Origin: Hermatobates lingyangjiaoensis | Taxonomy: Eukaryota; Arthropoda; Insecta; Hemiptera; Hermatobatidae | NCBI GenBank assembly: GCA_026182355.1 | Contig: JAPFBL010000001.1 | Location: 2,294,001 to 2,358,000 of the forward strand | Length of the DNA stretch: 64,000 bases | Direction of reading: 5' to 3' | Shown: piece after piece, positions 36,791 to 49,333 of the stretch | Position numbering within the stretch: position 1 is the first letter of the stretch | Layout: each line of letters starts with the position of its first letter | Notes under the pieces: generated by a model | What the model was told of the DNA's origin: nothing | The model's database searches: none | What the model saw: the letters and a program-made list of their open reading frames with translations, nothing else | Position numbers and translations under genes: made by a program

Positions 36791-38480
36791 CATTCAGTGG
36801 ATATGGCTAGCAGATATCGTAACAAAGAAAATATCAAGCCAATATTATGTCATTTCTATTGTTCGACAAAGTCTTTAACGATTCACGTACAGAAAGCATT
36901 ATTGTTAACAATTCAAATGTTCAATGTTACACAGTTCTTATAATAAAAAATTTTTTTTTTTTATTTTTGAAAATACTTTATCATAATCAATGAAATCATC
37001 ATAAAATCAATAGCAATGATATCAATGTTGATCACTGATGTAAAATAATTACCAACTGAAACTTGAATCATTAGGTATACATCATACGTTATTAAAGATA
37101 TAACCATACCTGGCAGTCTTGTTTCTTCAAATGTGCCAAACTTTTCAAGTGAAAAGCTTCAATTAAAATGTTGATGAAGAAATTAATCCAGTATGGTAAT
37201 ATCCTTAATAATGAGGGTATTCAAAAAGGTGTTACACCAAAATTAAAAAATGTTGTACATTATGCATATACAATTTACTTATCATTTTTATTATGCATAT
37301 GTAAAGTAATGAAACTTTTTAAATTTCTGTCAAGAGGAGCTGTTTTACACTACCACGGTTACAATCCAGATAATTAAACTATGTCTGGTTAATAGTCATT
37401 TTCAATTTGAAAATGTTACTTATAACCAAACATTTTGTCTAGCGATTTTAAAATGAAATTATAAGTTTTTTCTAGCTAATCTAGTTTAATGGTTCGATAT
37501 TTTCAGCATGTATTACACATTTCTATGAAATTTATAAACAATGGTGCCAATATCGTATCTCTATGTTTTTTTAAAGGACTCTGTTAAAGATAGAAATTAA
37601 AGCATATTTAAAAACTAGAGGTGCTTGAACTGCTTTAGTTATTTCTTTGCTTTCAGTAAGAGTTGTCAGGATTTAATGAAAGTCTCCCACTGGGACTGAT
37701 ATAGAGAACCAATAAAGAGGAGTTAGGGGACGTGGCATTGGAAGCACATGTTGAAGAAGAAGACAAATGCTTCCTGTTCATCGAGTTGGTTTGAGGATAG
37801 TAGGAAATAGCGGTACAATACTAACTGCACGTGTTACCACCTACATTATTAGTCCAGAAAAACATCCACCACCAATGCATCTCCTGCACCATCACCTTAC
37901 AACTTATTTTTAGAAAACACACATGTAACCTAAGTAATTATTGTGTGTTTGTTCTTTTTTTAAGCAAACTACCTTTAAAACCATATTTATTCTCTTGAAG
38001 TCTCTTACTAATAGTTCCTCAACTGCTTCCAGAATGTATTGCTTATTGTATTGTTTACTAATTATAGAGTAAGTCTTCAGCATACTCTGTTACTATGTTA
38101 TATAACATTTTATACCTATAAACAACTGCATTTATATGTTAAAAAAAAATAAATATAAACAATGTTAGCAGCCACAATATAAACAGACTTATGAACTTAT
38201 TCTATCGAATAAAGAAATTTGGTAGGCATTAAAATGAGAGCGAGACAAACATAATGATTTATTTTTGTCCTAACAATGTTCAGGATGATGCGATTAACTT
38301 TCACATTAATTCATACCTTAAACTCACAAAGATGAGTTATGCATCAAATATTCTTCCAGTTAATGCATTGATTACAGCTAATACAAGATTTTTAAAGTGG
38401 GTAAGATGTGATGGAATTTATCTAATTGTAAAGGAATCATTTTACCCTGATATTTTTCCTCTACAGAGGTTTTTTCAAGC
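36791..38480. other. Mostly AT-rich intergenic DNA
   Basis: A slightly richer patch lies at 37670-37900 (CTCCCACTGGGACTGAT, GGGGACGTGGCATTGG, TGCACGTGTTACC). Open frames at 37168-37377 and 38254-38490 are short and unassignable. The latter runs into the decayed coding patch that follows and may belong to it. Confidence 0.4.
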
Positions 38481-39190
38481 TAACTTCTAACAGTATGCAT
38501 AGCGGTAGCGAATGCTCAGGGGATACACGAGGGAGGTCTCCTCATCCGAAGTGTCATGCCTATCGCTAATCGACGATGGCTGTTAAAAGTGATTTCTCCC
38601 CCCCATATACGCAGAGAGCAAGAAATTATTTCTGTAGCCAGCCTTCTCACTGGTACAGCTTGTACAGCCTTTCCAAATGTTGATGAGAGAAGTTGTTGAT
38701 TATGTGAATTTACAATAGATACTATCAGATGGGATGGTGCCTAGTACTCCAGCATGTGGTGATAGTCTTATGGTGGCTGAGAGAAAGACTTTTCCTGTCA
38801 CTGTGTAGGAAGACATTACCTTGAAAGCAACACATAGTGAGCTAGATCCCAGTGACATCGATGAGTGTGATCAAGGTTTGGGAGTTCCTGCTAGAGAATT
38901 AGTACGCAATAGTCATATCTCTGATTTATTGGCATAAGGAATAGTCATATCTCTTCCATAGTGTTCATGTCATTAGGAGCTGGACCGGTGGTGCCATTGG
39001 CCTCCGACTTGCGATGAGATGGATTCTGCTGAAAATTTTCTATTTCAACGATAGTTTGTGCGATCTTCTCTGGAGGTTACCAACATTGTAAGAAAATACG
39101 ATTTCAAACTCCAGCAGCAGACAAACTTCTTTAAGTGGGTGTCAAAAATCGAAAATGAAAGATGCTCCTGGACGACGATTTCTGGTTTCT
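38481..39190 (+). pseudogene. Decayed coding sequence of unknown origin
   Basis: Plus-strand translation in pieces gives protein-like text interrupted by stops and frameshifts: CSGDTREGGLLIRSVMPIAN near 38515, VPSTPACGDSLMVAERKTF then DPSDIDECDQGLGVPARELV between about 38730 and 38935 with one stop, and LEVTNIVRKYDFKLQQQTNF near 39070-39130. Composition differs from adjacent AT-rich DNA. I do not recognise the family; a degraded retroposed gene or transposon ORF would both fit. Confidence 0.35.
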
Positions 39191-39439
39191 AGATTAAGTA
39201 TAACTTAATCAATAATTTTAAGGGACGTAATAATAAAGTGATATATAAATGAGAAGTCACATCACAATTAGTGTCATATACCGATACTTTGTAATATCAG
39301 TTGTGTTGGATGATGTAAGGATAATATTAACTCTGAATAGAAACAGTTTGTCGTATAAGTAATAGGTTGTAAATAGTATTGAAAGGGTCTGAGTAGAGTT
39401 TCAAGTTTCACACATGTGAACTCTGAGAGTGTGTAAGGA

Positions 39440-40030
39440 AAGTATATTAAGAGATGAAGCAGCAGGGTGGGAAGTAAATTGCAAGGAATGTCTTACTGGA
39501 GATACTGTTTAGAAGCGTGGGATAAGTCAGACAGAAAAGCTTTTCTCTCCAAGCCTGCTTTGGTGGGAGGGGGGGGGGGGTTAGAATGTATTATTGGTTT
39601 TGAAGAATCAACTCTCTTCCGAGGCAGCTGTCATCAGGAAACAGATCCTAACACGGGCAGGATAAAAATTCAAAAAATCCCTCACCGTGAATTAGCATAG
39701 GCAGCGTACAGAAGTTGCCACTCAGGCGTCAGTGTAAATTTGGAGAAGAGCCGTTATTTGCATAAACCCCGCCCGTGACAAACTCACCCTGAGGGGGAGG
39801 GGGTTGGCACCAAACTTATATTTTTTCCACCCTACAGCTGTTAGGAAGGGAGCACGATGAGGGGAAAGAGGAAAACCGACGGTAGTGTTTTTAAATTTTT
39901 AACCGCGAGTCTGTTTTCGAAACAGAGGAAGGGCATTAGGTGAGGGGGAGACCGAATTAAAAATCCCTCCCGCCTTGTTTTTCCTGCTCTCTTGGACCGC
40001 TCCTGTTGCGACAAGAAGACCTTTTGACGG
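39440..40030. promoter_or_regulatory. GC-rich island, candidate conserved non-coding block
   Basis: About 600 bp, the longest GC-rich stretch in the desert. It contains a G-run (39564-39580), TATTTGCATAAAC, CCCCGCCCGTGACAAACTC, GAGGGGGAGGGGG and CCCTCCCGCC. A 78-codon plus frame (39467-39700) lacks protein features. Composition suggests a promoter-like or enhancer block; no transcript is supported. Confidence 0.35.
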
Positions 40031-41929
40031 ACCCTGATTAAATTTCACTTTGGATCCATTAGGATTTTATCACTTCCTACCAGCTCTTCACCATCCCTAT
40101 ATTTTCCATTGATTCTGCTGAACATTACTCTTATATTCATTCAATTCATAAATAAATTGAAAAGTTAAAAAGTGAAATATAAAAATAACCTTGCTCACTT
40201 GCTCCAGTTGAAAATATTATACCAAACCCAGAATGCTATATTAACTTAATGGAATATTCACATCTTATTCAGAAATGATGTATCTAGTTTTAAGACATCA
40301 AATTATTGAACAGATAATTTGAAAGGATATTATTAAAACCACAATGTAAATTGAGTACTCGTTATACTTCTCCAGTTCTTCGGAATTTATTTATCTTTTA
40401 TATTATCAGGCTTCATAAAAGACTAAATATTTTTCTAGAATGAAGTTTACAAAAAATTGTTAATTTTGTGTTCTTAATATTTGTCACAATTCAAGCAGAA
40501 TTGTTTGATTATGATTGGAAATTCTAGAAGCAAGATGCTGGTTTATGTTGAAGGACCTTTAGAGGTATAAAGGTTGCTGCATTGCACTGAAAGGTATAAG
40601 ATTTAGGTATCTTAATGGTGTAAATATAAGATAGTCAGTTAGTGTTCAAAGTGCACTTTTCTACTTTTATGATAGAGCAAAGCGTTCATTGTTTTTCATC
40701 TGTTACTGAACCTTGTTATCTACCAGTTGATATCCATGCCAAATACCATATGACTTGCTTTATATTTTCTTCAAGTTAACTTGAAATAATTTTAAATTAC
40801 GCTTCTCTAAGAGGTAGATCTATAGCCTACATTCAGTCACGTATTTGTATTTAAACTTCAATTATCATCATAAATGATTACTTCTATTATTCTAAACATA
40901 AAATTATCTTTGGATATAAATTTCCAACTACGTCCAGAAAAGTTATGTGTCTACTGTTATTAAAACCGTCAGAATTCAAAAAGGTCAAAGAAGTCCATTA
41001 ATGTTTTTAATGACAGAAAACACTGATTTTGAAAAAGCAACTTGAAACGGAAAATAGAGCAGCAGTGACAGCATATAAATTTTAGTTTTAATTCTAGAAC
41101 TCACTGGCATTACCAATGATTTAGTTTTTGTTATATTGAATTAAAAAATAAATATACAGACAGAATGTTAAAATGAGTTGAGAACTAGCTCAAAAGACTT
41201 GAGATTACTTACAGTTTTTTTATGATAAAAATATCCCAAGAACTATATAGTTCATTTGCACATTAAGGACCATTTTTCTGTAAAATATTTCTTTAATCCA
41301 TCAAATAGGTTGACTTATAGCATAAAAAAATTTTTGGATATACAAACACACTCTCACACACATACACACATCAATTATCGAAAAAATTAACTCTGGAGGT
41401 CTTTCAACAGTATACATTTGTCGAAATATAGCTGTCAAATTTTTATGATTCTATACTTATTTATAGAAATGTAAAAATTACATTACTATTAACATAATTT
41501 AGAATATAATGATTTAGATTTAATAGTATATAATGAAATATTTAAGTGAAATATATAATCTAAATACAATTTAAAAATATCCTTAAAAACTTTTCACCTT
41601 CTATATGTGCTTGGTTATGGCAAATTGAGTGTTCAAAATGTTTAATTTTTGTTAAATATCAATAAGAAAATTTCAAGTTACGCACCAGTCCAATAAGTTG
41701 TTAATCGTTTAAAGCAATTCTTATATTAATTTAATCAAGCAAAATTTTAATAGTAACATTACATTTTATATAACAAAGTCCAATTTTTTAATCGAAAATA
41801 AAATTTTATTTTGATTAAAAGACCACCCAAATATTAATTTCCTACCCGGATAATATGTACAAGTTATAAAATTGTTTAATACAAAAAGATAGTATTTCGG
41901 TGTTTTCAGTTCATTAGTTTACGTTAAAA
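40031..41929. other. AT-rich intergenic DNA, nothing recognised
   Basis: No gene, RNA or repeat family identified. Confidence 0.55.
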
Positions 41930-42120
41930 TGCACAGAGATTAATGTGGGAGCTAAACATTGAGATGGCACCAGCATGACAAGTTGAATTATACGTGGCTT
42001 TGATCAGGTGTGCTGGCACCTGCCTGCCGCAGTCGTTTTGAGGTAAAAACTGACGATTCCAGACAGGACGCTTCCTTCACATGGCTGTACAAGTCTCACA
42101 GTAAAACAAGTTCTTTACAC
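41930..42120. promoter_or_regulatory. Candidate conserved non-coding element with E-boxes
   Basis: About 190 bp with CTTTGATCAGGTGTGC, GGCACCTGCCTGCCGCAGTCG and CAGGACGC. CTTTGATC is a TCF/LEF-type word and CAGGTG/CACCTG are E-boxes. No coding signal. Confidence 0.35.
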
Positions 42121-42688
42121 ACAACTCTTCTTAAACATTCTTCACAAATATATTTACTTGAACAAGTAATTGATAACTATACATAATAGTCGCTTAAATG
42201 ATTGTTTATTCCTATATGAATTATTTTTTACATTCGATAAAATATTTAACGATTATCTTAAAAATGCATTTGAGTACATATGATAGAATTTCTTAGCTTT
42301 TTGGTCTAAATAATTGATTGTGTTACAACTAAAAAGCCATTTTTATCTTTCTTATAAAAATAGAATAATCCAATTAAGAAAACTCAAAGAATCATTGAAT
42401 ATTTAATGTTAGCTCAATTAATATTAGTAATGAGTAACCAGTTTATTTTCTGATCCGATAAGTTTACTTTTATTTCTAAAAGTAAACAAACAAATCAGTA
42501 TTTTTTTGCTAAATATTTATCTAACCAGAAGTACTCATACAAATTTTTACAAGTCCTATAAAAGAATAAACAACATGCACCTATTCAAGACATTTTGGGA
42601 TAATAAATATTGTATTTTTATTTGCATATTTCTTGTAGTCCTGGTACTCTTTGTTTTATGGATCTTCTGTCAAAGTAAACACAACATA

Positions 42689-42922
42689 TATATATATATA
42701 TATATAAAGATTTCACATAAACACGTGAAACAACAATCAATGATCAAACCACAATAAGAAATGGGAAAACAAGACTAAGATCTTTCAACCGTAACAAGCG
42801 GTCTTCGCTGAGTTGGGTTTTTGACTCTGACGAAGACCGCTTGTTACGGTTGAAAGATCTTAGTCTTGTTTTCCCATTTCTTATTGTGGTTTGATCATTG
42901 ATATATATATATATATATATAT
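42689..42922. mobile_element. Head-to-head dimer of the hammerhead-like unit inside (TA)n
   Basis: A perfect 70-bp inverted repeat: 42738-42807 (CAATGATCAAACCACAATAA to AAGCGGTCTTCG) and 42831-42900. They are separated by a 23-bp spacer rich in CTGAGTT/GACTCTGA. (TA)n tracts (42689-42706, 42900-42922) border the unit on both sides. The right arm holds CTGACGA, an ACCG/CGGT hairpin, then GAAA (about 42827-42857). The left end continues as ATTTCACATAAACACGTG, as in the 28.3-kb copy. Confidence 0.85.
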
Positions 42923-44914
42923 TATATAAGTTTTAATTAATTATGTTATTAATGAACTCAATTAATGACATTTTAAAATTCACATGAGATTCAAAAAACA
43001 TAAAGCGAAGATAGTTCATACATTTTTATAAAATATGATATGATTAAAACTCTCACATAACCAAGGCCTGTTAGTACAGGTTGAAATATTTCTTTCAACA
43101 TAAAAAGTAAACACTTGTATACACTATATACTATCATATGTACATATATGTCATTTATTTATGCAAATGTATTAATAATATATCAACTAAGGTCCTTCTT
43201 AGGAGAAGAAACAAGCTGCAGAACGAACGACTTTGCAACTAAAAAAACATGCAATAGAAGGCCGTATATGGCTTTTTGCCACTGCTGAAAGAGAAAAAAT
43301 ACCAAACAGACAGAATGAAATGAAAAATGTGTAAAGATATATAATAATAATAATAATAGCACACCATAAAATGTAGAAAAGAAATAAAATAAAAAAAATA
43401 TAAAAATACTCGTATATACGAGTATAATAAAACATATGTGAGAATATGAAACTAACCGTATTAGATATCAAAATTAACCGTGTTACCGCATACTCCAAGG
43501 AGCCAAATACTTATAGAGTTACCTGTCTATTCTAAGGGATACTAGTATTAAAACCTGGACTCAATTGAAATTGTAGTCGTGAGAATTAGATTGGGTGGTA
43601 CCTCACTACTATATTTTCATATTCACCTTCATCAGTAGTCACGTGGAAGTTAAGCCAAGTCTAAGGAATGTCATCATTGAAACCTTGCAGTCTTGCTACG
43701 TAAGAGGGTAGAAAGAGACAAGGGTAAAAAGAAATATGACTAAAATGTATAAATTGCAAACCAAAAAAAATTAAATTACCAAAATAAATACAAAACACTT
43801 CTGAAATTTCTATCTTCAGATATTAATAGGTGCTCAGATTTAATGCTCTCTAAAGTTGTTTCAGTGGGTAAAAGTGATTTTTGGAATAATGTGAGTTTTG
43901 GCACATCATTTTTGTTCCAAACATAAAAATGTTTGATAAGTTGTTGCTGAAAACAGTAAATTATTGCAATATTACGATACTGTTGAGGCCAAATAATAAC
44001 ACCTTGTCACGTCAAGGGAAAAGCAAACGTCAAAATGAAAACGTGACAGAAATATGATGTTTGGAGCAAAGATTACATGTTAATTAGAAAAAAAGGGTAC
44101 TAGTTTTTCAAAATATATAATTTATATTACTAAATTGATATACTTTTCATAAACTATGATAATTAATAAACAAATTAAAGCACCTTAGATAATTAGAAAG
44201 TGTGTTTTGGTATATGCAACTCAAATCTATGAACTTATATTATATGCTACTAGATTTTTTTCCATATGACCCTAAATATTGAACTAACCTTACATTTATT
44301 GGCTATTTGACAATGCTTTTATTTACAATATTTTTTCAGATATGAATTAAACATGAATAATTGTGGATTCTTTTTATGTCAATTAAAGAGTTTTTATAGT
44401 AATGTAGGTCCTGTAATAACATAACATCAGAGGTTTTTAAACACTCTAAGCCATTCATGCAAAGAAATGTTCAAATTATAGTCTTTTATGCGAACACCTA
44501 ATAACTATGTTTCATAAAATATGATATTTTTATAATAATAAGGAAGATAGGAATACGAAATAGTATTATTGTTATTATAAGAAATGAGGTAAAGTAATAT
44601 TCAGTTAGCTAAAATGTGGGAACTGGTTCGATGAGCATGTCGATTTTATCGAGTGAATGTTTTTTGCTTAAAATATTCACTGAAATTTGAATAGTAATGG
44701 TAATTCCAAGTGTTGCGATAGGCCCTGGACATAACGATTTGTTGGTTACACTGAAACTGGCTTGTTCTTAATTAGCCCAACCTTGGAACTGGGCTACTCA
44801 AACAGGAAGTACTATAAAATTAATTGAATGGCCGTTTGTTTATAATAAACTGGTGAATTCAATGAATCTATTGTTATGAAGCTAAGGTTTTAATTAGCAT
44901 TGTGTTAGATGTAT
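42923..44914. other. AT-rich intergenic DNA, nothing recognised
   Basis: A 99-codon minus frame (43199-43498) is hydrophobic and AT-driven, without domain. Nothing else seen. Confidence 0.5.
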
Positions 44915-45140
44915 AAGGCGAAGCGGAACAAATGAGGCCTCAGTTCACGTGTGGCCCCACGCCACTCTGCCATCTTGTGTCCACTTGTTGATGATTTATT
45001 CAGTTAACGAAAAGTAATTTACAGGAGCCAATGGGGACGTATAACAATGTCCGTGTAAAGGCAAACGAGCGGGATTAGCAGCCTGTAGTCTCCGCAGCCA
45101 CATTAATCAGAATTATGCCTCCTTCCTTCTTTAAGCCTCT
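44915..45140. promoter_or_regulatory. Candidate conserved non-coding element
   Basis: About 225 bp of mixed composition: AAGGCGAAGCGGAAC, TTCACGTGTGGCCCCACGCC, CATCTTGTGTCCACTTG, GGAGCCAATGGGGACG, GCGGGATTAGCAGCC (Otx/bicoid-type GGATTA) and CACATTAATCAG. The cluster of homeodomain and E-box words without an open frame fits an enhancer. Confidence 0.4.
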
Positions 45141-46680
45141 AAATAACAAGCTTTCTCTTACAATATCATTCCTTATAAAAACTTGTTAGACATGTTACAT
45201 AAATATCAACAAATCTATCTTTTTTTATGATTCTTCTTACAAGTAGTTTACTGAAATGTTTGTAAATTAATCCCTTCCCGCTGTGTAACTTAAATCCTTC
45301 TGGTTAAAAATATCAGAATGAACACAAAGAAAAACATGACTCTAGAAACTTGATCAATGATTATTTCTTTGTCTTTTCGTTTGAAGTAGGTTCAAAAAAA
45401 AAAAAAATATTGAACTCATTTACAACCCATGAAAGGAATCATGAAATCTCTTTTAAATGTCTTGAACTTTCTTTATAACGTGAATGGATTGTTAAATCGA
45501 AATTAAATATACTCAAATGACTGCAACTAGATGAATGCAAAAAGTACGAATCAAAGTTTGTCCTTGGAAAGGCAGAAGACTCTTGAAGAGCGATTTATTT
45601 GAGGGAGGCGCTACACGACTTTACAACTAAATTCAATCCCTCAGAATGCATGCCCAGTAATGTAGAATCAATTTAAAACCTGAGATAGGCTCTAACAGTA
45701 CTCCATATTCAAAAGTAACATATATTTTCTACTAGTGTATAAATAACAATATATTCTTCTGTTAAAGAAATAACACAAAAACATATCATAATACCTTTGC
45801 AGCAGCAATAGGATATACCAGACAATTACTGTATTATGTGGAACAATGTTTATTTTATCACAAAATTATTGTGATACTAGTAATAATATGAACATGCTCT
45901 TAAGGAGATATTGAAAAAAACATTGATTCTTCAAACAATATGAAATTTGACTTTGTAAATCACACATGTAACATGTAACATATGTTGTAACATATAATAT
46001 GTAACATATGTTGTTAACATGTAAGCTGTGTGGACATGACTGAAAAATATATGAATTTTTGAAAAAAAGAAATGGCTAAAAGGTCTTTGAAAATTATCAA
46101 AGGCAAACATAATAATCAGTAAATGTACAAAATAAATAAAATTCTAAAATAATTAAAAACTACATTTATTTTAAAATAAAAAAACATGTGAAATATCGTT
46201 AGTCATCTGAGCACAACTGTGCTATGATTAATCCTTTTATGAAGTATTTTAATTCAACTATAACGCAGAAGTATTAACCGACCTGGTAGAAAAGGTATGA
46301 TCTAATTAAAATATTAACTTAATTATTTGATTCATTATGATATGACTGTCTCCATTTTTCAATTACAAAGAGATCGCAATCTCTGTTTGCACATCAAATA
46401 TTTTTTTTTTTGATGGTAGAATACTTTTTTGAGCATTCCAAATTCATGAAATAATTTGCTACGTAATAGTCATATTATGATTATATTTAATAAAAAAATT
46501 AAGTTTTTCTAGAAACGCCATAAGTTTAATTAAGTGTTTCAAGATTGTGATGAATAATGCTTCTGTTATACCTATACACTCATGGAATTAATTAAGTATA
46601 ATTGTAACAACATTTATTTGTGTTAACATGCATAAAATTCTAGAGTATTCAAAAATACAAACTTGAAATTTATTTATATA
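45141..46680. other. AT-rich intergenic DNA with a small palindromic patch
   Basis: 45965-46025 is built of repeated TAACATATG/CATATGTTA words (ACATGTAACATATGTTGTAAC and similar), forming short overlapping palindromes. Nothing else recognised. Confidence 0.5.
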
Positions 46681-46995
46681 TATCATTGAATAACTGACCG
46701 TATTTCACTGATGTCACTTTCTTCACCAATTTTTCGAGGTTTCTGAATACCTTCTTCTTTCCTTCATCCAAACGTTGGAGAATGTTAATTAAGTGGGAAC
46801 CGGCATGTTTCGACTGACTTCCAGTCATCTTCAGGGTAATAAAAAAATTGTTAAAGTCTTTACAGATGGTATTAAGACAACTCGAAAAACTGGTGAAGGA
46901 AATGACATCAGTGAAATACGGTCAGTTATTCAAACAAATATACTTGAATGAAGGACTACTCCCAAATTTTACAAATATATATATATATATATATT
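46681..46995. pseudogene. Penelope-like element N-terminal ORF fragments, head-to-head, with hammerhead-like motif
   Basis: Plus strand 46866-46979 reads MVLRQLEKLVKEMTSVKYGQ, continuing to YLNEGLLPNFTNIY, then enters (TA)n (to about 46995). Minus strand 46753-46681 encodes the sister peptide VFRNLEKLVKKVTSVKYGQL. LEKL...KY...L..LLP.FT is the N-terminal signature of PLE reverse-transcriptase ORFs. Between the two copies, 46800-46835 (minus) reads CCTGAAGAT, GACTG/CAGTC hairpin, GAAAC: a hammerhead-like core. Both coding parts stop at TA-rich DNA. They are remnants, not working genes. Confidence 0.75.
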
Positions 46996-47134
46996 TGTAT
47001 ATATTTAATTAGCGGAATAATTAAACAGATGAAGACTTCTTCATCATTAAACACATTCAGGGTTACCAAAAATTCTAGAGATATCAATCAAGCAGGTTAG
47101 CAAGTATTTATTTTTTTTTTAGTTCACTTGCTCT

Positions 47135-47160
47135 CTGACGATGTGTTGACGAAAGGCCTT
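47135..47160 (+). ncRNA. Hammerhead-like core, degraded
   Basis: CTGACGATG, short TGTTGA spacer, CGAAAGGCC. CTGANGA and GAAA core words are present at the usual distance, but the connecting stem is not well paired. Probably a remnant of the same element family. Confidence 0.3.
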
Positions 47161-47559
47161 AGAGCATTGGTTTCAAATTATTTTCATTGTGGTAAATTAA
47201 TCCTTATATATATTATTATATATATATATTATTCTTTTTAAATGAATAAATCATACCTTAAAACATTCGGATTGCTGGAATGATGGATAGATGAACTAAT
47301 GTACTACAGAAAAAATCCTTACTAGTTTTTGAAAGTAACATAGTGATATTTAATTAATTATGATCTAAGAAACAAACAGCATCAAAACAGTGGTAGTTCC
47401 TACAACACAAGCACTCTGAGTAATAATCTGTAGCATGCAAACTTGAGAAAATAATAATCGTCGGAATACTCTTAAGGGCAATATGCAAACAATGTTGCTG
47501 GGTTCACTGAGTCTAAGAAAAAATTTCTAAAAAATACAGGCACAAGTCGGAAGATGAAA

Positions 47560-47890
47560 AGAAGACTTGGGTTCCACTCTCTAACCAATGCATGACAGAG
47601 AGGACTTACCACCCGCAAGCACCAACCCAAGATAATTAACCCCAAAGTAGTAGATTAAGCTACTGTGGTGCCACCACAGTGAATGAGACCAATAAAAGTG
47701 GACCGACACAAGCCAGCACGGGAACAAGCGGACTCACCACCATCGGACGCCGGCCCAGGCGAGCACCACACCCAGGTTGTGCCTTTCTTAGTTCATGCCA
47801 TCATCCAGGCATTTTAAGCCCTCCCACCAAGACAAGGTGAAGGCACATCGGGGGGGATTATGAAGAAGAAAGATTGTGAACCTGTTTTGC
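47560..47890. repeat. GC-rich block, probably an unrecognised interspersed repeat
   Basis: About 330 bp (CACCCGCAAGCACCAACCC, GTGGTGCCACCACAGTG, CGGACGCCGGCCCAGGCG, GGCATTTTAAGCCCTCCCACC) in AT-rich DNA, with GGTGGTG/CACCACC words. The style resembles the GC-rich end of a retroposon. No box A/B promoter or open frame is evident, so the class is unknown. Confidence 0.3.
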
Positions 47891-48664
47891 AGTTACGGTG
47901 ATAGACAAAAACTTAATGTTCCTACAGGAATAGTGAGTAACTAAGACTTTACATTTCTGTAGGTATGGTGCGGGACTGATTTAAAGGCTCTTCAGGTATG
48001 ATTGATGACCAAGATTTCTGGAAGTTTTTTCCAAGTTTTTTCTGGAATACTGTGGGACTGAGGCTTGGTATGGTATGGTGAAAGACTAAGTCTTAGCGTT
48101 TCTCCAAATATGCCTACCACTAGAACATTAAAATTAGTTCTGGATAAACAGAACGGGAGGATTTGTCGGTGGAATATTTTTTTTACCTGTTTTTTTCCTT
48201 TTGCGACCTGTTTTTTTCAATAGACTCATTTAATACATATACGTGTGAACCCTAAAACGTTCAAGTGATAATCCTATCGAAAATACTCGTATTTAATTAA
48301 TGAACTAATTTCAAGAAACTTACAAAGTAGTTAAACTCATCAATCAGAAAAGCTGGTGCTCTAAAAACGGCATAAAATAAAAACAGAAATAGATCTAACA
48401 CATTGTAACCTAATAATCTTTCAAATATACAAGAGTATTAAAACTAAGTTTATTTTTTCTCAAAACATGGTTTTAATTTGGTCTTATTTTAACAAAAATT
48501 TGAAATAGCAAATATATAAAAATAGTGAAATATATTTACTATCAGCCTATGGTTTCTTTTTGCTTTCTCAACTCATCGCCACAACGGAATTGCCACATTT
48601 AGAACGGAGTTTATAACATATTTTCCTCGACTTTAAACAAAAGAGTTTATTTAATTATTGAAAT

Positions 48665-48900
48665 TAGAGTTAGTTGTTGGCTACACTATCGGGCGGGCAG
48701 GAGTGTATTTTTTTCCAAGGGGTTAACAAGTGGAGAGCGGACACGTGTAAGGGAGGAGGCGGCGAGGCTGCCCAACCAGCGCCGAGCAAGGCCCGCCCGT
48801 GTTAACACGTCCAAGTATTTATTACCTCGTAAAATAAAGTAACGTTCCGTGTAGCGGCCACAACCGATCCCAAGATAACCAAAACGATTCATTTTTTATT
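48665..48900. promoter_or_regulatory. GC-rich island, candidate conserved non-coding element
   Basis: About 235 bp: ATCGGGCGGGCAGGAGTG, GAGCGGACACGTGTAAGGG, GGCGGCGAGGCTGCCC, CAAGGCCCGCCCGTG and then TATTTATTACCTCGTAAAAT, a posterior-Hox/Cdx-like TTTATTAC/GTAAAA pair. Short frames on the minus strand have no domain. Confidence 0.4.
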
Positions 48901-49000
48901 CCTACTTCCTTTCCATCCAACATTTTTCACCCCCTCAACTTCTACAATTTTTTCCTTTCGCTTTTGTTTTAATTTATACAAGACCTTAAACTGATAGGAC

Positions 49001-49333
49001 AAGTGAACAAAAAATGCAGTACTAAATAGACCAATGTCCAATGGTCTTCAGAAGAAAACACAAACACAATTAAAGCCACTAATGGTGAAAAATCTCCCTA
49101 TATAACCTTTCCTAACCTAGCAATCTTTCATTATTACATTTTTCTTATTCGTTCCAGTTTTAAGAATGAAAATAATGACAATTTAAAATAAAAATGTAAA
49201 ATATTTTTTATTTATTCCTTCGTTTACTACATTTTCTATTCTATTTATACCTACAATCAGTCTATCCCAACTCAGTAACGGAACAAAAAGTTCAGTTTAT
49301 GTAAGTGAACAAAAAATGCAGTACTAAATAGAC
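49001..49333 (+). repeat. Perfect 31-bp direct repeats, 302 bp apart
   Basis: 49001-49031 and 49303-49333 are identical (AAGTGAACAAAAAATGCAGT followed by ACTAAATAGAC). The DNA between is AT-rich with no frame. The repeats could be an unusually long target duplication of an old insert or the ends of a small tandem duplication. Confidence 0.8.
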
